A stretch of 64,000 nucleotides of DNA from Cellulomonas alba (lineage in GTDB: Bacteria > Actinomycetota > Actinomycetes > Actinomycetales > Cellulomonadaceae): NCBI RefSeq assembly GCF_030362835.1, contig NZ_JAUCGQ010000001.1, positions 1,219,461 through 1,283,460 of the forward strand, given 5' to 3'. Position numbers and translations under genes: made by a program. Numbering within the stretch: position 1 is the stretch's first letter; each line of letters opens with the position of its first letter. Shown piece by piece: positions 21,523-30,191 of this stretch. Below the pieces are notes generated by a model. It was not told the origin of the DNA and searched no databases. It saw only the letters and a list, made by a program, of their open reading frames with translations.

Positions 21523-21770
21523 TCAGCCCTGGCCGGTGCCCGAGCCGCCCTGGCGCTGCTGCTGCTGCTGCTGGAACCACTGCCACAGCTGGTCGGGGGT
21601 CATGCCGTTGAGGCCGCCCTGGCCCGAGCCGTCGCCCGGCTGGCCGTTGCCCTGGCCGGAGCCGTCGCCCTGGCCCTGCTGGCCGTTACCGTTGCCCTGC
21701 CCCTGCTGCCCGTTGCCGTCGCCCGGGCCCTGCTGGCCGTTGCCGTTGCCGCCCTGGCTCGGGGTCTCCT
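21523..21770. repeat. Gly/Gln-coding tandem repeats at the end of the protease gene
   Basis: Imperfect repeats encoding NGNGQQGQG/DGSGQGNGQ-like units, four or five copies, in the last about 80 codons of the HtrA-like gene. They probably make a disordered, extracytoplasmic tail and may vary in copy number between strains. Confidence 0.6.
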
Positions 21771-23334
21771 GGCGGACGGCGAGGGTCACGTCGACGTCGC
21801 TGGTCTTGCCGTCGCGGACGATCGTGAGCTTCGCCTTCGCGTCGGCGGGGTACGAGCGGACGAACGCGGTGAGCGAGTCGGCGCCGGCGGTCGGGTTGCC
21901 GTCGATCGCGACGATGACGTCGTTCGCCTTGACGCCCGCCTTCGCGGCCGGGGAGCCGGCCGTGACGTCGTGCACCAGGGCGCCGCGGCGCGTGACGCCG
22001 TCCGCCGTGGCGGTGCCGTCCGTGAGCGAGACGCCGAGGAACGCGTGCTTCGCGGAGCCCGAGGCGACGAGCTGCTGGGCGATGTTCTGCACGAGGTTCA
22101 CGGGGATGGCGAAGCCGAGGCCGATCGAGCCCGACGCGGACGACGTGGTGGCGATCGACGAGTTGATGCCGATGATCCGGCCCTGCGCGTCGAACAGCGG
22201 CCCGCCGGAGTTGCCGGGGTTGATGGCAGCGTCGATCTGGATCGCGTTCGTGACGGTCGACGAGCCGCTGCCGTCCTCGGCGGTGGTCGTGACCGGCCGG
22301 TTCACGGCCGAGACGATGCCCGTCGTCACCGTGTTGGCGAGGCCGAGCGGGTTGCCGACGGCCATGACGGGCTGGCCGACCGTGACCTTCGACGAGTCTC
22401 CGAACTCGGCGGCCTGCAGGTTCGACGGGGCGTTCTCGAGCTCGACGACCGCGAGGTCCGTGGTCGCGTCGGTGCCGACGACCTTGCCCTTGAGCAGGCG
22501 ACCGTCGGTGAGCGTGACCTCCACGTCGCCCTGCGCGCCGTTGACGACGTGGTTGTTCGTGACCACGTGGCCCTTGTCGTCCACGATCACGCCCGAGCCC
22601 TGCGCGGTGCCCTGGCTCGTCGTGACGGTGATCGCCACGACCGACGCCTTGACCGCGTTCGCGACGGCCTCCCAGTTCGGGTCCTCGTTCGTCGAGCCCG
22701 ACACCGGGACCGCGCCGTTGTTCGAGCCGCCGAGCGTCGCCATCGACGCCGGGTTGCCGAACGCCGACGTCGAGCCGTGGCCGTCGTCGAGCGCGTGGGT
22801 GATGCCGCCTGCGGCGAGCGCGCCGACGATCGCGGCGACGGCCGCGGCGGACGCGACCGGGACCCAGACGCGGCGCTTGCGCGGCGCGGGCGCGGCGCCG
22901 GCGTCGGCGACCTGGCCGTCGCCCGCGGCCGTCGGGGCGTACGCGACGGGCGTCGGCTGGCCGGGCTGCGGCGCCGGCTGGCCGGGCTGCGAGGCGGGGT
23001 AGCCCGGCTGCGCCGGGTGGCCGTGCTGCGGCGCGCCGTAGCCGAACGGCGCCTGCGCCGTGTGCTGCGGGTACGGCTGCGACTGCTGCGCCGGCGGCAC
23101 GAAGGGCGGTGTGGCGGCGGACGCCTGCGGCGCGGGCGTGGCCTGCGCCGGCGGCGGCGGGACCGGCGTGCCGGCGCCGTACTGCGGCGCGGCGATCGGC
23201 TGCGTGTGCTCGAGCGGGAGCTGCGGCGCGTCGTCGGTGGCCGGCAGCGGCTGCGTCTCGTCGGCGGGTCGCGGCGGGACGGGGGCGGCCTGCTCGTCGG
23301 CCGGGCCCTGGCCCTGGTCGGGGGTGCTGGTCAT
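21523..23334 (-). CDS. HtrA-like membrane-anchored serine protease with PDZ domain
   Basis: Trypsin-fold protease of the HtrA/DegP kind for extracytoplasmic protein quality control. A Pro/Gln-rich cytoplasmic region (1-150) precedes one membrane helix (about 156-178). The triad is His262 (TNNHVVNG), Asp293 (TTDLAVVELE) and Ser376 (NPGNSGGPLF). A PDZ domain occupies roughly 430-520, followed by an unusual Gly/Gln/Asn-rich repeat tail and WQWFQQQQQQRQGG. The start ATG at 23332-23334 is chosen because AAGGAGG lies eight bases before it, better than an ATG 27 bases upstream. 603 residues. Confidence 0.9.
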   Translation of the reverse strand: MTSTPDQGQGPADEQAAPVPPRPADETQPLPATDDAPQLPLEHTQPIAAPQYGAGTPVPPPPAQATPAPQASAATPPFVPPAQQSQPYPQHTAQAPFGYGAPQHGHPAQPGYPASQPGQPAPQPGQPTPVAYAPTAAGDGQVADAGAAPAPRKRRVWVPVASAAAVAAIVGALAAGGITHALDDGHGSTSAFGNPASMATLGGSNNGAVPVSGSTNEDPNWEAVANAVKASVVAITVTTSQGTAQGSGVIVDDKGHVVTNNHVVNGAQGDVEVTLTDGRLLKGKVVGTDATTDLAVVELENAPSNLQAAEFGDSSKVTVGQPVMAVGNPLGLANTVTTGIVSAVNRPVTTTAEDGSGSSTVTNAIQIDAAINPGNSGGPLFDAQGRIIGINSSIATTSSASGSIGLGFAIPVNLVQNIAQQLVASGSAKHAFLGVSLTDGTATADGVTRRGALVHDVTAGSPAAKAGVKANDVIVAIDGNPTAGADSLTAFVRSYPADAKAKLTIVRDGKTSDVDVTLAVRQETPSQGGNGNGQQGPGDGNGQQGQGNGNGQQGQGDGSGQGNGQPGDGSGQGGLNGMTPDQLWQWFQQQQQQRQGGSGTGQG

Positions 23335-23431
23335 GGGGTGTGCCTCCTTGTCGGCCTCCATGGAAGCCGCCCGTGCTGGAGGGACGCTCCGACCAACCTG
23401 GGAATCGGCTAGGAGTTCCTCAGGAGACGGG

Positions 23432-25306
23432 TCAGCGCAGCGCCCGCGCGACGGCGGACCCGACCTCGGCTGCCAGCCGCTCGCCGAGCGGCCGGCGCCC
23501 GGCGCGGTCGACCCGCACCTCGACCAGGCTCAGCCCGGTCCCGGGCGACGCGAGCGCCGGCGCGAGCGCCTCGACGTCCGTCACGCGCGTGTGCCGCACG
23601 CCGTACGCCGCGCACAACGCCGCGAGATCGACCCCGTGCGCCGTGCCGAAGACGCGCTCGAAGTGCGCGCCACGCGCGGGCTCACCGGGCTCGAGCGTCG
23701 CGAAGATCGACCCGCCGTCGTCGTTCGCGACGACGAGCTGCAGGTCGACGCGCGGCTCGAGCGGGCCGCGCAGCAGCCCGCCGACGTCGTGCAGGAACGT
23801 CAGGTCGCCGAGGAACGCGCGGGTGCGGCGGTCCGGCAGCCCGAGCGCGACGCCCGCCGCGGTCGACACCGTGCCGTCGATCCCCGCGAGCCCGCGGTTG
23901 GCGAGCACGAGCGGCGGAGCGTCCCAGCGGGCCAGGAGGTCCAGGTCGCGCACGGGGTTCGACGAGCCCACGACGAGCGCGTCCTGCGGCCTGCTGGCCT
24001 CCGCGACCGCGGCGGCGAGCGCCGGCCCGCTGACGCGCTGGCCCCCACGGGACCGCGGTCCGCCGACGGGCGCCGCGAGCACCGCGTCGATCGCCTCGGC
24101 CGCTGCCGCGTCGGCGGCGAGCCACGCCTCGAGCCAGCCGTCCGGCCCGCGCAGGCGCCCGGAGCGCATCCGGGCGGGCGGCTCGAGCAGCACCTCGTCG
24201 GCGCTCCGTGCCGCGTCGACCCACGCCGCCCCCCGCGGCGCCACCACGACGACCTCGACGTCGTCCCGCGCGAGCAGCCGCTGGACGGGCCGCGACAGCG
24301 TCGGCCGCCCGAGCACGACCACGCGTCGCACCGCGCCGCCGAGCCGGTCGTCGGCGAGGAGCAGCCGGTACGCCGCGATCGCGTCCGGGCCTCCGCGGGC
24401 GCCGGACGACGGCTCCGCGAGCAGCGGCCACGCGTTCGCCTCCGCGACCCGCCGCGCGACCGGTCCCGCTCCGTCGCCCGCGACGACGACCGTCGGCCGC
24501 CCGCCACGTCGGCGCGCCGCGGGGGTGGTCGCAGCGGCGCGGGCGGCCTCGAGCACCGCGGGCACCGCACCCGTCGACGGCCCGCCCGGCGCGGGCCGTC
24601 CCCCGACCAGCGCCAGCCCCGCGGCGGACGGCTCCGGCCAGGGCGCGTCGCCCGGGACGAGCGGCTCGCGGAACGCGAGGTCGACGTGCACCGGCCCGGG
24701 GTCGCCCGTCCGCGCGCCGGTCGCCGCCGCCACCGCTCGTGCCGCCGCGTGGCGGGCGTCGCGCGGCTCGGACGGCAGGCCGACGGGAGCGGGAAGGTCG
24801 AGCGTCAGGCGCACGGCGGTGGCGAACATGCCGGGCTGCTGCGTGGTCTGGTTGGCGCCGGTGCCGCGCAGCTCGTGCGGCCGGTCGGCGGTGAGCAGCA
24901 GCAGCGGGACGCCCGCGTGGTGTGCCTCGAGCACCGCGGGGTGGAGGTTCGCCACGGCCGTGCCCGAGGTGGTGACGACCGGCACCGGGCGCCCGGTCGA
25001 CCGCGCGAGCCCGAGCGCGAGGAACGCCGCCGAGCGCTCGTCGACGCGCACGTGCAGCCGGATCGACGGGGCACCCGCGGGCCGCGCGCCGTCGGGCAGC
25101 GACGCGTCGGCGAACGCGTACGCCAGCGGCGCCGACCGCGAGCCCGGGGCGAGCACGGCGTCCTCGACGCCGAGCGCAGCGAGCGCCTGCACGAGCACCC
25201 GCGCGGCGGTCGTCGCGGGCGTGGGATCGAGCGCCGGCCCCGGAGCCGGAGCGGTCCGGCCGGTCGCGTCGTCGCGCGCGTCAGCGGGCACGTCGGGCGA
25301 GGTCAT
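23432..25306 (-). CDS. menD: 2-succinyl-5-enolpyruvyl-6-hydroxy-3-cyclohexene-1-carboxylate synthase
   Basis: Thiamine-diphosphate enzyme joining isochorismate and 2-oxoglutarate in menaquinone synthesis. Recognisable MenD stretches: VLAPGSRSAPLAYAF near the N-terminus, RVDERSAAFLALGLA and TTSGTAVANLHPAVLEA, then RGLAGIDGTVSTAAG and VANDDGGSIFATLE around the cofactor site. From the ATG at 25304-25306 the product has 624 residues, a little long owing to an Ala/Pro-rich start and inserts. It lies 177 bp downstream of menC on the same strand and may be co-transcribed with it. Confidence 0.93.
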   Translation of the reverse strand: MTSPDVPADARDDATGRTAPAPGPALDPTPATTAARVLVQALAALGVEDAVLAPGSRSAPLAYAFADASLPDGARPAGAPSIRLHVRVDERSAAFLALGLARSTGRPVPVVTTSGTAVANLHPAVLEAHHAGVPLLLLTADRPHELRGTGANQTTQQPGMFATAVRLTLDLPAPVGLPSEPRDARHAAARAVAAATGARTGDPGPVHVDLAFREPLVPGDAPWPEPSAAGLALVGGRPAPGGPSTGAVPAVLEAARAAATTPAARRRGGRPTVVVAGDGAGPVARRVAEANAWPLLAEPSSGARGGPDAIAAYRLLLADDRLGGAVRRVVVLGRPTLSRPVQRLLARDDVEVVVVAPRGAAWVDAARSADEVLLEPPARMRSGRLRGPDGWLEAWLAADAAAAEAIDAVLAAPVGGPRSRGGQRVSGPALAAAVAEASRPQDALVVGSSNPVRDLDLLARWDAPPLVLANRGLAGIDGTVSTAAGVALGLPDRRTRAFLGDLTFLHDVGGLLRGPLEPRVDLQLVVANDDGGSIFATLEPGEPARGAHFERVFGTAHGVDLAALCAAYGVRHTRVTDVEALAPALASPGTGLSLVEVRVDRAGRRPLGERLAAEVGSAVARALR

Positions 25307-25483
25307 CCCGCCATCATGCCCGAGCGACGAGCCCCCTCGAGGGTCGGCCCGTGCGGGACGAGACGCGGGTCGCACCTCCCCCGGACGGGTCGCTGCCGTC
25401 CGCGCGGGCCCGGGACGGATGCCCGCGCCGCGGCCCGCGGCCCGGATCGCTGACGCGCCGAGCGGACGGCCGTCCCGTCCGCG

Positions 25484-26422
25484 TCAGGCTCGCGCCCGGA
25501 CCTCCTCGACGCGCCGCCGCCACCGCGCCGTGAGCGCCTCGTCGGCCGCGTGCGCCGCGAGCAGCGCCGGGTCGGGCTCGGGCCGTCGCACCGGGATGGC
25601 GCCGTCGACCGGCAGCAGCGGCTCGGCGACCACGTCGGCGGTGAACAGCTGCGCGGTGGCGAGGCCGCACGCGTACGGCAGCTCGGGCAGCGCGGCCGCG
25701 AGCGCGACGCCGGCGGCCAGCCCGACGGACGACTCGAGCGCGGACGACACCACCACGGGGAGCGCGATCCGCTCGGCCAGCTCGAGGCACGCGCGCACGC
25801 CGCCGAGCGGCTGCACCTTGAGCACGACGACGTCCGCCGCCTCGGCCCGCGCCACCGCGTACGGGTCCTCGGCGCGCCGGATCGACTCGTCGGCGGCGAT
25901 CGGCACCTGCGTGCGCCGCCGGAGGGCGGCGAGGTCCTCGACGGTCGGCACGGGCTGCTCGGCGTACTCGAGGCCGCCCGCCGCCCGGTCGAGCAGCGCG
26001 AGCCGGACGACGGCGGTGCCGACGTCCCAGCCGGCGTTCGCGTCGACGCGGATGCGGCCGCCCGGTCCCAGCGCGTCACGCACCGCCTCGAGCCGGGCGA
26101 TCTCGTCGGCCACCGTCTGCCCCGGCTCTGCCACCTTGACCTTGGCGGTCCTGCAGCCGGCGCTCGCGAGCACGATGCCGTGCGCCGTCGCGGGGTCGAC
26201 CGCGGGCACCGTGACGTTGACCGGCACCCGGTCGCGCACCGGCTCCGGCCAGCCGACGTCGGCGGCCTCGCGCGCGGCGCGCCACCACGCCGCGGACTCG
26301 GCCGCGTCGTAGTCCCAGAACGGGCTGAACTCGCCCCAGCCGGCGTCGCCCTGCAGCAGGACGCCGTCGCGCACGGTCAGGCCGCGGAACCTGGTCGTGA
26401 GGGGGATCGACCACGCGTGCAC
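25484..26422 (-). CDS. menC: o-Succinylbenzoate synthase
   Basis: Enolase-superfamily enzyme that dehydrates SHCHC to o-succinylbenzoate. All catalytic residues are in place: Lys94 and Lys96 (AKVKV), metal ligands Asp127 (RVDANAGW), Glu155 (EYAEQP) and Asp178 (IAADES), and the second base Lys202 (VLKVQPLGG). 312 residues, typical of actinobacterial MenC. The GTG at 26420-26422 lies six bases from a TAGCCT box and no ribosome site precedes it, so a leaderless mRNA is likely. Divergent from menB with a 40-base gap. Confidence 0.93.
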   Translation of the reverse strand: MHAWSIPLTTRFRGLTVRDGVLLQGDAGWGEFSPFWDYDAAESAAWWRAAREAADVGWPEPVRDRVPVNVTVPAVDPATAHGIVLASAGCRTAKVKVAEPGQTVADEIARLEAVRDALGPGGRIRVDANAGWDVGTAVVRLALLDRAAGGLEYAEQPVPTVEDLAALRRRTQVPIAADESIRRAEDPYAVARAEAADVVVLKVQPLGGVRACLELAERIALPVVVSSALESSVGLAAGVALAAALPELPYACGLATAQLFTADVVAEPLLPVDGAIPVRRPEPDPALLAAHAADEALTARWRRRVEEVRARA

Positions 26423-26428
26423 CTCGCC

Positions 26429-26434
26429 AGGCTA
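26429..26434 (-). promoter_or_regulatory. -10 box (TAGCCT) of menC, leaderless type
   Basis: TAnnnT hexamer on the minus strand with exactly six bases to the menC GTG. It faces the menB box (26450-26455) across 15 bases, so the two promoters are back to back. Confidence 0.55.
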
Positions 26435-26449
26435 GCCACGTCGCGGACC

Positions 26450-26455
26450 TAGGGT
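26450..26455 (+). promoter_or_regulatory. -10 box (TAGGGT) of menB, leaderless type
   Basis: TAnnnT hexamer seven bases before the GTG at 26463. The GGAGG just before that GTG leaves only two bases of spacing, too little for a normal ribosome site, which supports leaderless initiation. Confidence 0.5.
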
Positions 26456-26462
26456 GGAGGTC

Positions 26463-27410
26463 GTGACGAGCGAGCTGCCGCGGAAGGTGTCCGACACGTT
26501 CGACCCGGCGCGGTGGCGCACCGTCGACGGCTTCGACGACCTGACGGACCTCACGTACCACCGCGGCGTCGACCGCTCGGGCCACGAGCCGCGCGACCTC
26601 CCGGTGGTCCGGGTCGCGTTCGACCGCCCCGACGTCCGCAACGCCTTCCGCCCGCACACCGTCGACGAGCTCTCCCGCGTCCTCGAGCACGCGCGGACCA
26701 CGTCGACCGTCGGCACCGTGCTGCTCACCGGCAACGGACCGAGCCCGAAGGACGGCGTGTGGGCGTTCTGCAGCGGCGGCGACCAGCGGATCCGCGGCCG
26801 TGACGGCTACCGCTACGCCGAGGGCGAGACCGCCGAGGGCATCGACCCGGCGCGCGCGGGCCGCCTGCACATCCTCGAGGTGCAGCGCCTGATCCGGACG
26901 ATGCCGAAGGTCGTCGTCGCACTCGTCAACGGCTGGGCCGCGGGCGGCGGGCACAGCCTGCACGTCGTCGCGGACCTCACCATCGCGAGCCGTGAGCACG
27001 CGCGCTTCATGCAGACGGACGCGAACGTCGGGTCGTTCGACGGCGGCTACGGCTCGGCGCTCCTGGCGCGGCAGGTCGGGCAGAAGCGGGCGCGCGAGAT
27101 CTTCTTCCTCGCGCGCGAGTACTCCGCCGAGCAGGCGCTCGCGTGGGGCGCGGTCAACGACGTCGTCGCGCACGACCAGCTCGAGGAGGCCGGCCTCGAG
27201 TACGCGCGGATCGTCGCGACCAAGTCCCCGCAGGCGATCCGCATGCTGAAGTTCGCCTTCAACCTCGCGGACGACGGGCTCGCGGGCCAGCAGGTGTTCG
27301 CGGGCGAGGCGACGCGGCTCGCGTACATGACGGACGAGGCCGTCGAGGGACGCGACGCGTTCCTGCAGCGGCGCGACCCGGACTGGTCCGGCTTCCCGTA
27401 CGCGTACTGA
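26463..27410 (+). CDS. menB: 1,4-Dihydroxy-2-naphthoyl-CoA synthase
   Basis: Crotonase-fold enzyme that closes the second ring of menaquinone from o-succinylbenzoyl-CoA. The sequence follows mycobacterial MenB nearly throughout: GFDDLTDLTYHRGVD, VAFDRPDVRNAFRPHTVDEL, the oxyanion-hole stretch AFCSGGDQRIRGRDGY, NGWAAGGGHSLHVVADLT and the C-terminal EGRDAFLQRRDPDWSGFPYAY. Start GTG at 26463-26465 (315 residues) rests on the -10 box; an in-frame GTG at 26454 is possible. Divergent from menC. Confidence 0.95.
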   Translation: MTSELPRKVSDTFDPARWRTVDGFDDLTDLTYHRGVDRSGHEPRDLPVVRVAFDRPDVRNAFRPHTVDELSRVLEHARTTSTVGTVLLTGNGPSPKDGVWAFCSGGDQRIRGRDGYRYAEGETAEGIDPARAGRLHILEVQRLIRTMPKVVVALVNGWAAGGGHSLHVVADLTIASREHARFMQTDANVGSFDGGYGSALLARQVGQKRAREIFFLAREYSAEQALAWGAVNDVVAHDQLEEAGLEYARIVATKSPQAIRMLKFAFNLADDGLAGQQVFAGEATRLAYMTDEAVEGRDAFLQRRDPDWSGFPYAY

Positions 27411-27446
27411 GCCTCGTCCGGCCGGTCTCAGGGCGGCCGAGGCGCC

Positions 27447-27611
27447 TCAGCGCGGGGTGAACATGCGCGTGACGGCTTCGATCAGCGCGCCGAGCGCGAC
27501 GGACCCGCCGATCACGAGCACGCCCAGCACGAGCGCGGAGGCGACCACCGCGACGCGCGAGGCGCGGCGGTCGGGAACGTCCTGCGAGCCGAGCGGCGAG
27601 GTGGTGGCCAT
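27447..27611 (-). CDS. Small single-helix membrane protein (54 residues), hypothetical
   Basis: Unrecognised. Translation from the ATG at 27609-27611 gives 54 residues: a polar start (MATTSPLGSQDVPDRRASR), a hydrophobic helix of about 23 residues (residues 20-42), and a short end with FTPR. Six bases before the ATG is GAGCGT, a weak version of the leaderless -10 pattern of neighbours. It converges on menB, whose stop is 36 bases away. Reality is supported by the amphipathic-free hydrophobic block and start context, not by known homology. Confidence 0.5.
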   Translation of the reverse strand: MATTSPLGSQDVPDRRASRVAVVASALVLGVLVIGGSVALGALIEAVTRMFTPR

Positions 27612-27766
27612 GCGTCCACGCTCGCGCGCGGGCGGCGCCGACCGCGTCGGCCACCGGTCTCGTCACGACCGGACGTCGGTGCACCCCAGGGTTGACCCGC
27701 GTCAGCCCGCAGGACGACCCCGGAGGTCGGGCACGCCCCGACGTCCGGCGGCGACCGCGGCCACCG

Positions 27767-28828
27767 TCAGCCGACGCTGACCGACGACGTCCCCTTCGGC
27801 ACGAGCTCGACCCACGTGTTCCCCGGCGCGAGCAGCGCGGGCGAGCCGTCGGCGAGGAACAGCCGCATCGGCGCGTCCAGCGAGGTCTTCTTCCACGTCA
27901 CCGGGATCGTGCGGCCGCCCGTCGCGATCATGCCCGTGCCCGAGCCGACGAGGTCGTACGTCGGGACCGGCGCACCGCCCTGCGCCTTGAACCTCGTGTT
28001 CGGGTGGTTCGCGACGATCGAGACGACGTTCGTCGCCGCGAGGCGCTTGCCGGACCGCGAGTAGGATGCGACCTTGCCCTCCGATCGCAGCCACTTGTCG
28101 TGCTCGGCGTCCCACGTCCAGCGCGGCTGCGAGAGCGGTGTCAGGTGGAAGGCGAGGTGCGTCGCGGCCGTGCCCCCGGCCACGGCGGCGGACTGCGCGG
28201 CGGTCCGGGCGAACAGGAACTGCGGCTGCGGCGGCTTGCTGTGGGCGGCGTCGGCGTGCTTCCACCACGTCGCGGGCGAGCCGTACACGTTGTGCGGCGC
28301 GGCGCGGTCGTGCGTGCGGTACATGCCCGGTGCGCCCGCGTCGTTGCTGAACAGCTGCTCGCCCGACCGCTGCACCTGCGCGACGATCCCCGCCTGGCCG
28401 CCCGAGAACGCGAGCAGGCCGTGCGTGGGCGCGGAGATCGCGGGGTCCATGGGCCGCACCGAGCGGATCGGCCCGACCTCCTTCGGGGTCTTCGACTGGA
28501 ACATGGCCGCGAGCCGCGGCACGCCGAAGTCGACGATCTCCTCCCACACGATGTCGGCGCTCTCGAGGCCGGTCTGCGGGCGCGCCATCGCGGTGTTCTC
28601 GATCTTGACCGTGATCACCGGGCGGTCCGCGACCTTGCTGGTGGCGACGCCCGTGAGCGGCCACGTCACCGGGACGTCGGGCGTGGGCGCGCCCGCTTTG
28701 GTGGGTGCGACGCTCGGGCCGACCGTCACCGGGGCGCCCGTCGGGGGCGGGGTGGTGCCGCCCGCGCTGCACGCCGCGAGGGCCAGGAGCCCCGTCGCCG
28801 CGACGGCCGCGATCCACCGCTTGTCCAT
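27767..28828 (-). CDS. DUF3048 (YerB-like) lipoprotein, copy 1
   Basis: Secreted lipoprotein of unknown function. A lipoprotein signal (MDKRWIAAVAATGLLALAAC, Cys20) is followed by a Pro/Thr linker and the DUF3048 domain: WPLTGV, RPQTGLESADIVWEEIVDFG, GPIRSVRPMD, LLAFSGGQ and the ending PGNTWVELVP. 353 residues. Ribosome site GGAGGGG precedes the ATG at 28826-28828. It is a clear paralogue of the next gene upstream (28933-30018) in the same order and orientation. Confidence 0.88.
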   Translation of the reverse strand: MDKRWIAAVAATGLLALAACSAGGTTPPPTGAPVTVGPSVAPTKAGAPTPDVPVTWPLTGVATSKVADRPVITVKIENTAMARPQTGLESADIVWEEIVDFGVPRLAAMFQSKTPKEVGPIRSVRPMDPAISAPTHGLLAFSGGQAGIVAQVQRSGEQLFSNDAGAPGMYRTHDRAAPHNVYGSPATWWKHADAAHSKPPQPQFLFARTAAQSAAVAGGTAATHLAFHLTPLSQPRWTWDAEHDKWLRSEGKVASYSRSGKRLAATNVVSIVANHPNTRFKAQGGAPVPTYDLVGSGTGMIATGGRTIPVTWKKTSLDAPMRLFLADGSPALLAPGNTWVELVPKGTSSVSVG

Positions 28829-28932
28829 GCCGACACCCCTCCGTGCCCCGAGCCCGGCGGCGCGTGGTGCGCCGCCGGCAGAACTGTGCGCGCCGACGCG
28901 TGCGGACCAGGGTCGCACGGCCGGCGAGCCCC

Positions 28933-30018
28933 TCAGCGCGCCTTCACCGAACCCGACGCGGACGGGACCAGCTCCACCCAGGTGTTGCCGGGCGCGAGCG
29001 TCGCGGGCTGCCCGTCGTCGGTCGTCAGCACCACCGGCTCGTCGTCCGAGGCCTTCGACCACTTCACGCCGATCGTCCGGCCGCCGGTCGACAGCGTGCC
29101 GCGGCCCGAGCCGGACAGGACCGTGGCGGGCACGGGGTTGCCGGCGGGGTCGACCGCGCCCGAGTCGACGAGCCTGACATTGAGGGTCACGACGTTGGTC
29201 GCGGCGAGCCGCTTGCCGGAGCGCACGACGGCCGGCGTGGTGAACTCCGACCGCAGCCACGTCGACGACCGGGCGTCCCACGTCCACGTCGGGTGCGAGT
29301 AGCCCGACATCACCACGGCGATCTTCCTCGCGGCCGTGCCGTCGGTGACCGCCGTCGCCTGGTCGGCCGTCCGCGCGAACGCGAACTGCTGCGGCGGCGG
29401 GTCGCTGTGCTTGCCGTCGGCGTGCGCGAACCAGACCGACGGCTTGCCGTACAGGTTGTGCGGCGCCGGCCCGACGCCCGACTTCCGGTAGAAGCCGGGG
29501 CTGCCCGCGTCGTTGATGAACGTCTGCAGCGGCGAGGACCGGACCATCGCGACGAACCGCGGCTGGCCGCCCGAGAAGGCGATGAGGCCCTGGAGCGGGC
29601 CGGCGATCAACGGGTCCATCGGTCGCACCGACCGCACCGGCCCGACCTCCGCAGGCACCTTCGACTGGAAGACCGCCGCGTAGCGCGTGATGCCGCCCTC
29701 CACGACCTCCTCCCAGACGAGGTCGGCCTGGTCGAGGCCGGTCTGCGGGCGGGCGTCGAGCGAGTTCTCGATCTTGACGGCGAGCGCGGGGCGGTCCGCC
29801 GGGTCGGTGGCGACGACCCCCGTCAGCGGCCAGCGCGGCTGCACGACCGGCGTGGGCGGCGACACCTTGGCCGGCTGCACCTGCGCCGCCTGCGTCACGG
29901 GCGGGCCCGGCGGCGTGGTGGGGCCGCCACCCCCGCTGCAGGCCGCGAGCGCCAGGACGGTGCCGCCGGCCAGCGTGACGAGGAGGCTGCGGCGACGACG
30001 GGTCGCGTGCGGGGTCAC
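28933..30018 (-). CDS. DUF3048 (YerB-like) lipoprotein, copy 2
   Basis: Paralogue of the adjacent lipoprotein gene, 361 residues. The signal peptide ends in the lipobox LALAAC (Cys27), then a Pro/Gln/Val linker and the DUF3048 domain with WPLTGV, RPQTGLDQADLVWEEVVEGG, GPVRSVRPMD, LIAFSGGQ and PGNTWVELVP. GTG start at 30016-30018 with AAGGAG six bases before it. First gene of the tandem pair (104-bp gap), divergent from the glycosyltransferase operon at 30192. Confidence 0.88.
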   Translation of the reverse strand: MTPHATRRRRSLLVTLAGGTVLALAACSGGGGPTTPPGPPVTQAAQVQPAKVSPPTPVVQPRWPLTGVVATDPADRPALAVKIENSLDARPQTGLDQADLVWEEVVEGGITRYAAVFQSKVPAEVGPVRSVRPMDPLIAGPLQGLIAFSGGQPRFVAMVRSSPLQTFINDAGSPGFYRKSGVGPAPHNLYGKPSVWFAHADGKHSDPPPQQFAFARTADQATAVTDGTAARKIAVVMSGYSHPTWTWDARSSTWLRSEFTTPAVVRSGKRLAATNVVTLNVRLVDSGAVDPAGNPVPATVLSGSGRGTLSTGGRTIGVKWSKASDDEPVVLTTDDGQPATLAPGNTWVELVPSASGSVKAR

Positions 30019-30191
30019 GGACGGCTCCTTCGGACGGGCTCCGCGACGACCGGAGCGCGCGCCACTGTACGGGTCGCGCCCGTGCGGCGGCGGGAGGCCC
30101 GGCCGCTGGGACCGCGTGCCGGTCCCGCGTCCGGTGCGGGGCCGGCGGCCGCTAACGTAGCCGCAGCCCGTGGGAACCCGGAGGTGAGCCC

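Noticed and set aside
27411..27445. Imperfect hairpin after menB as terminator
   Set aside because: The stem needs a four-base bulge and is interrupted; not convincing compared with the three strong hairpins in the window.
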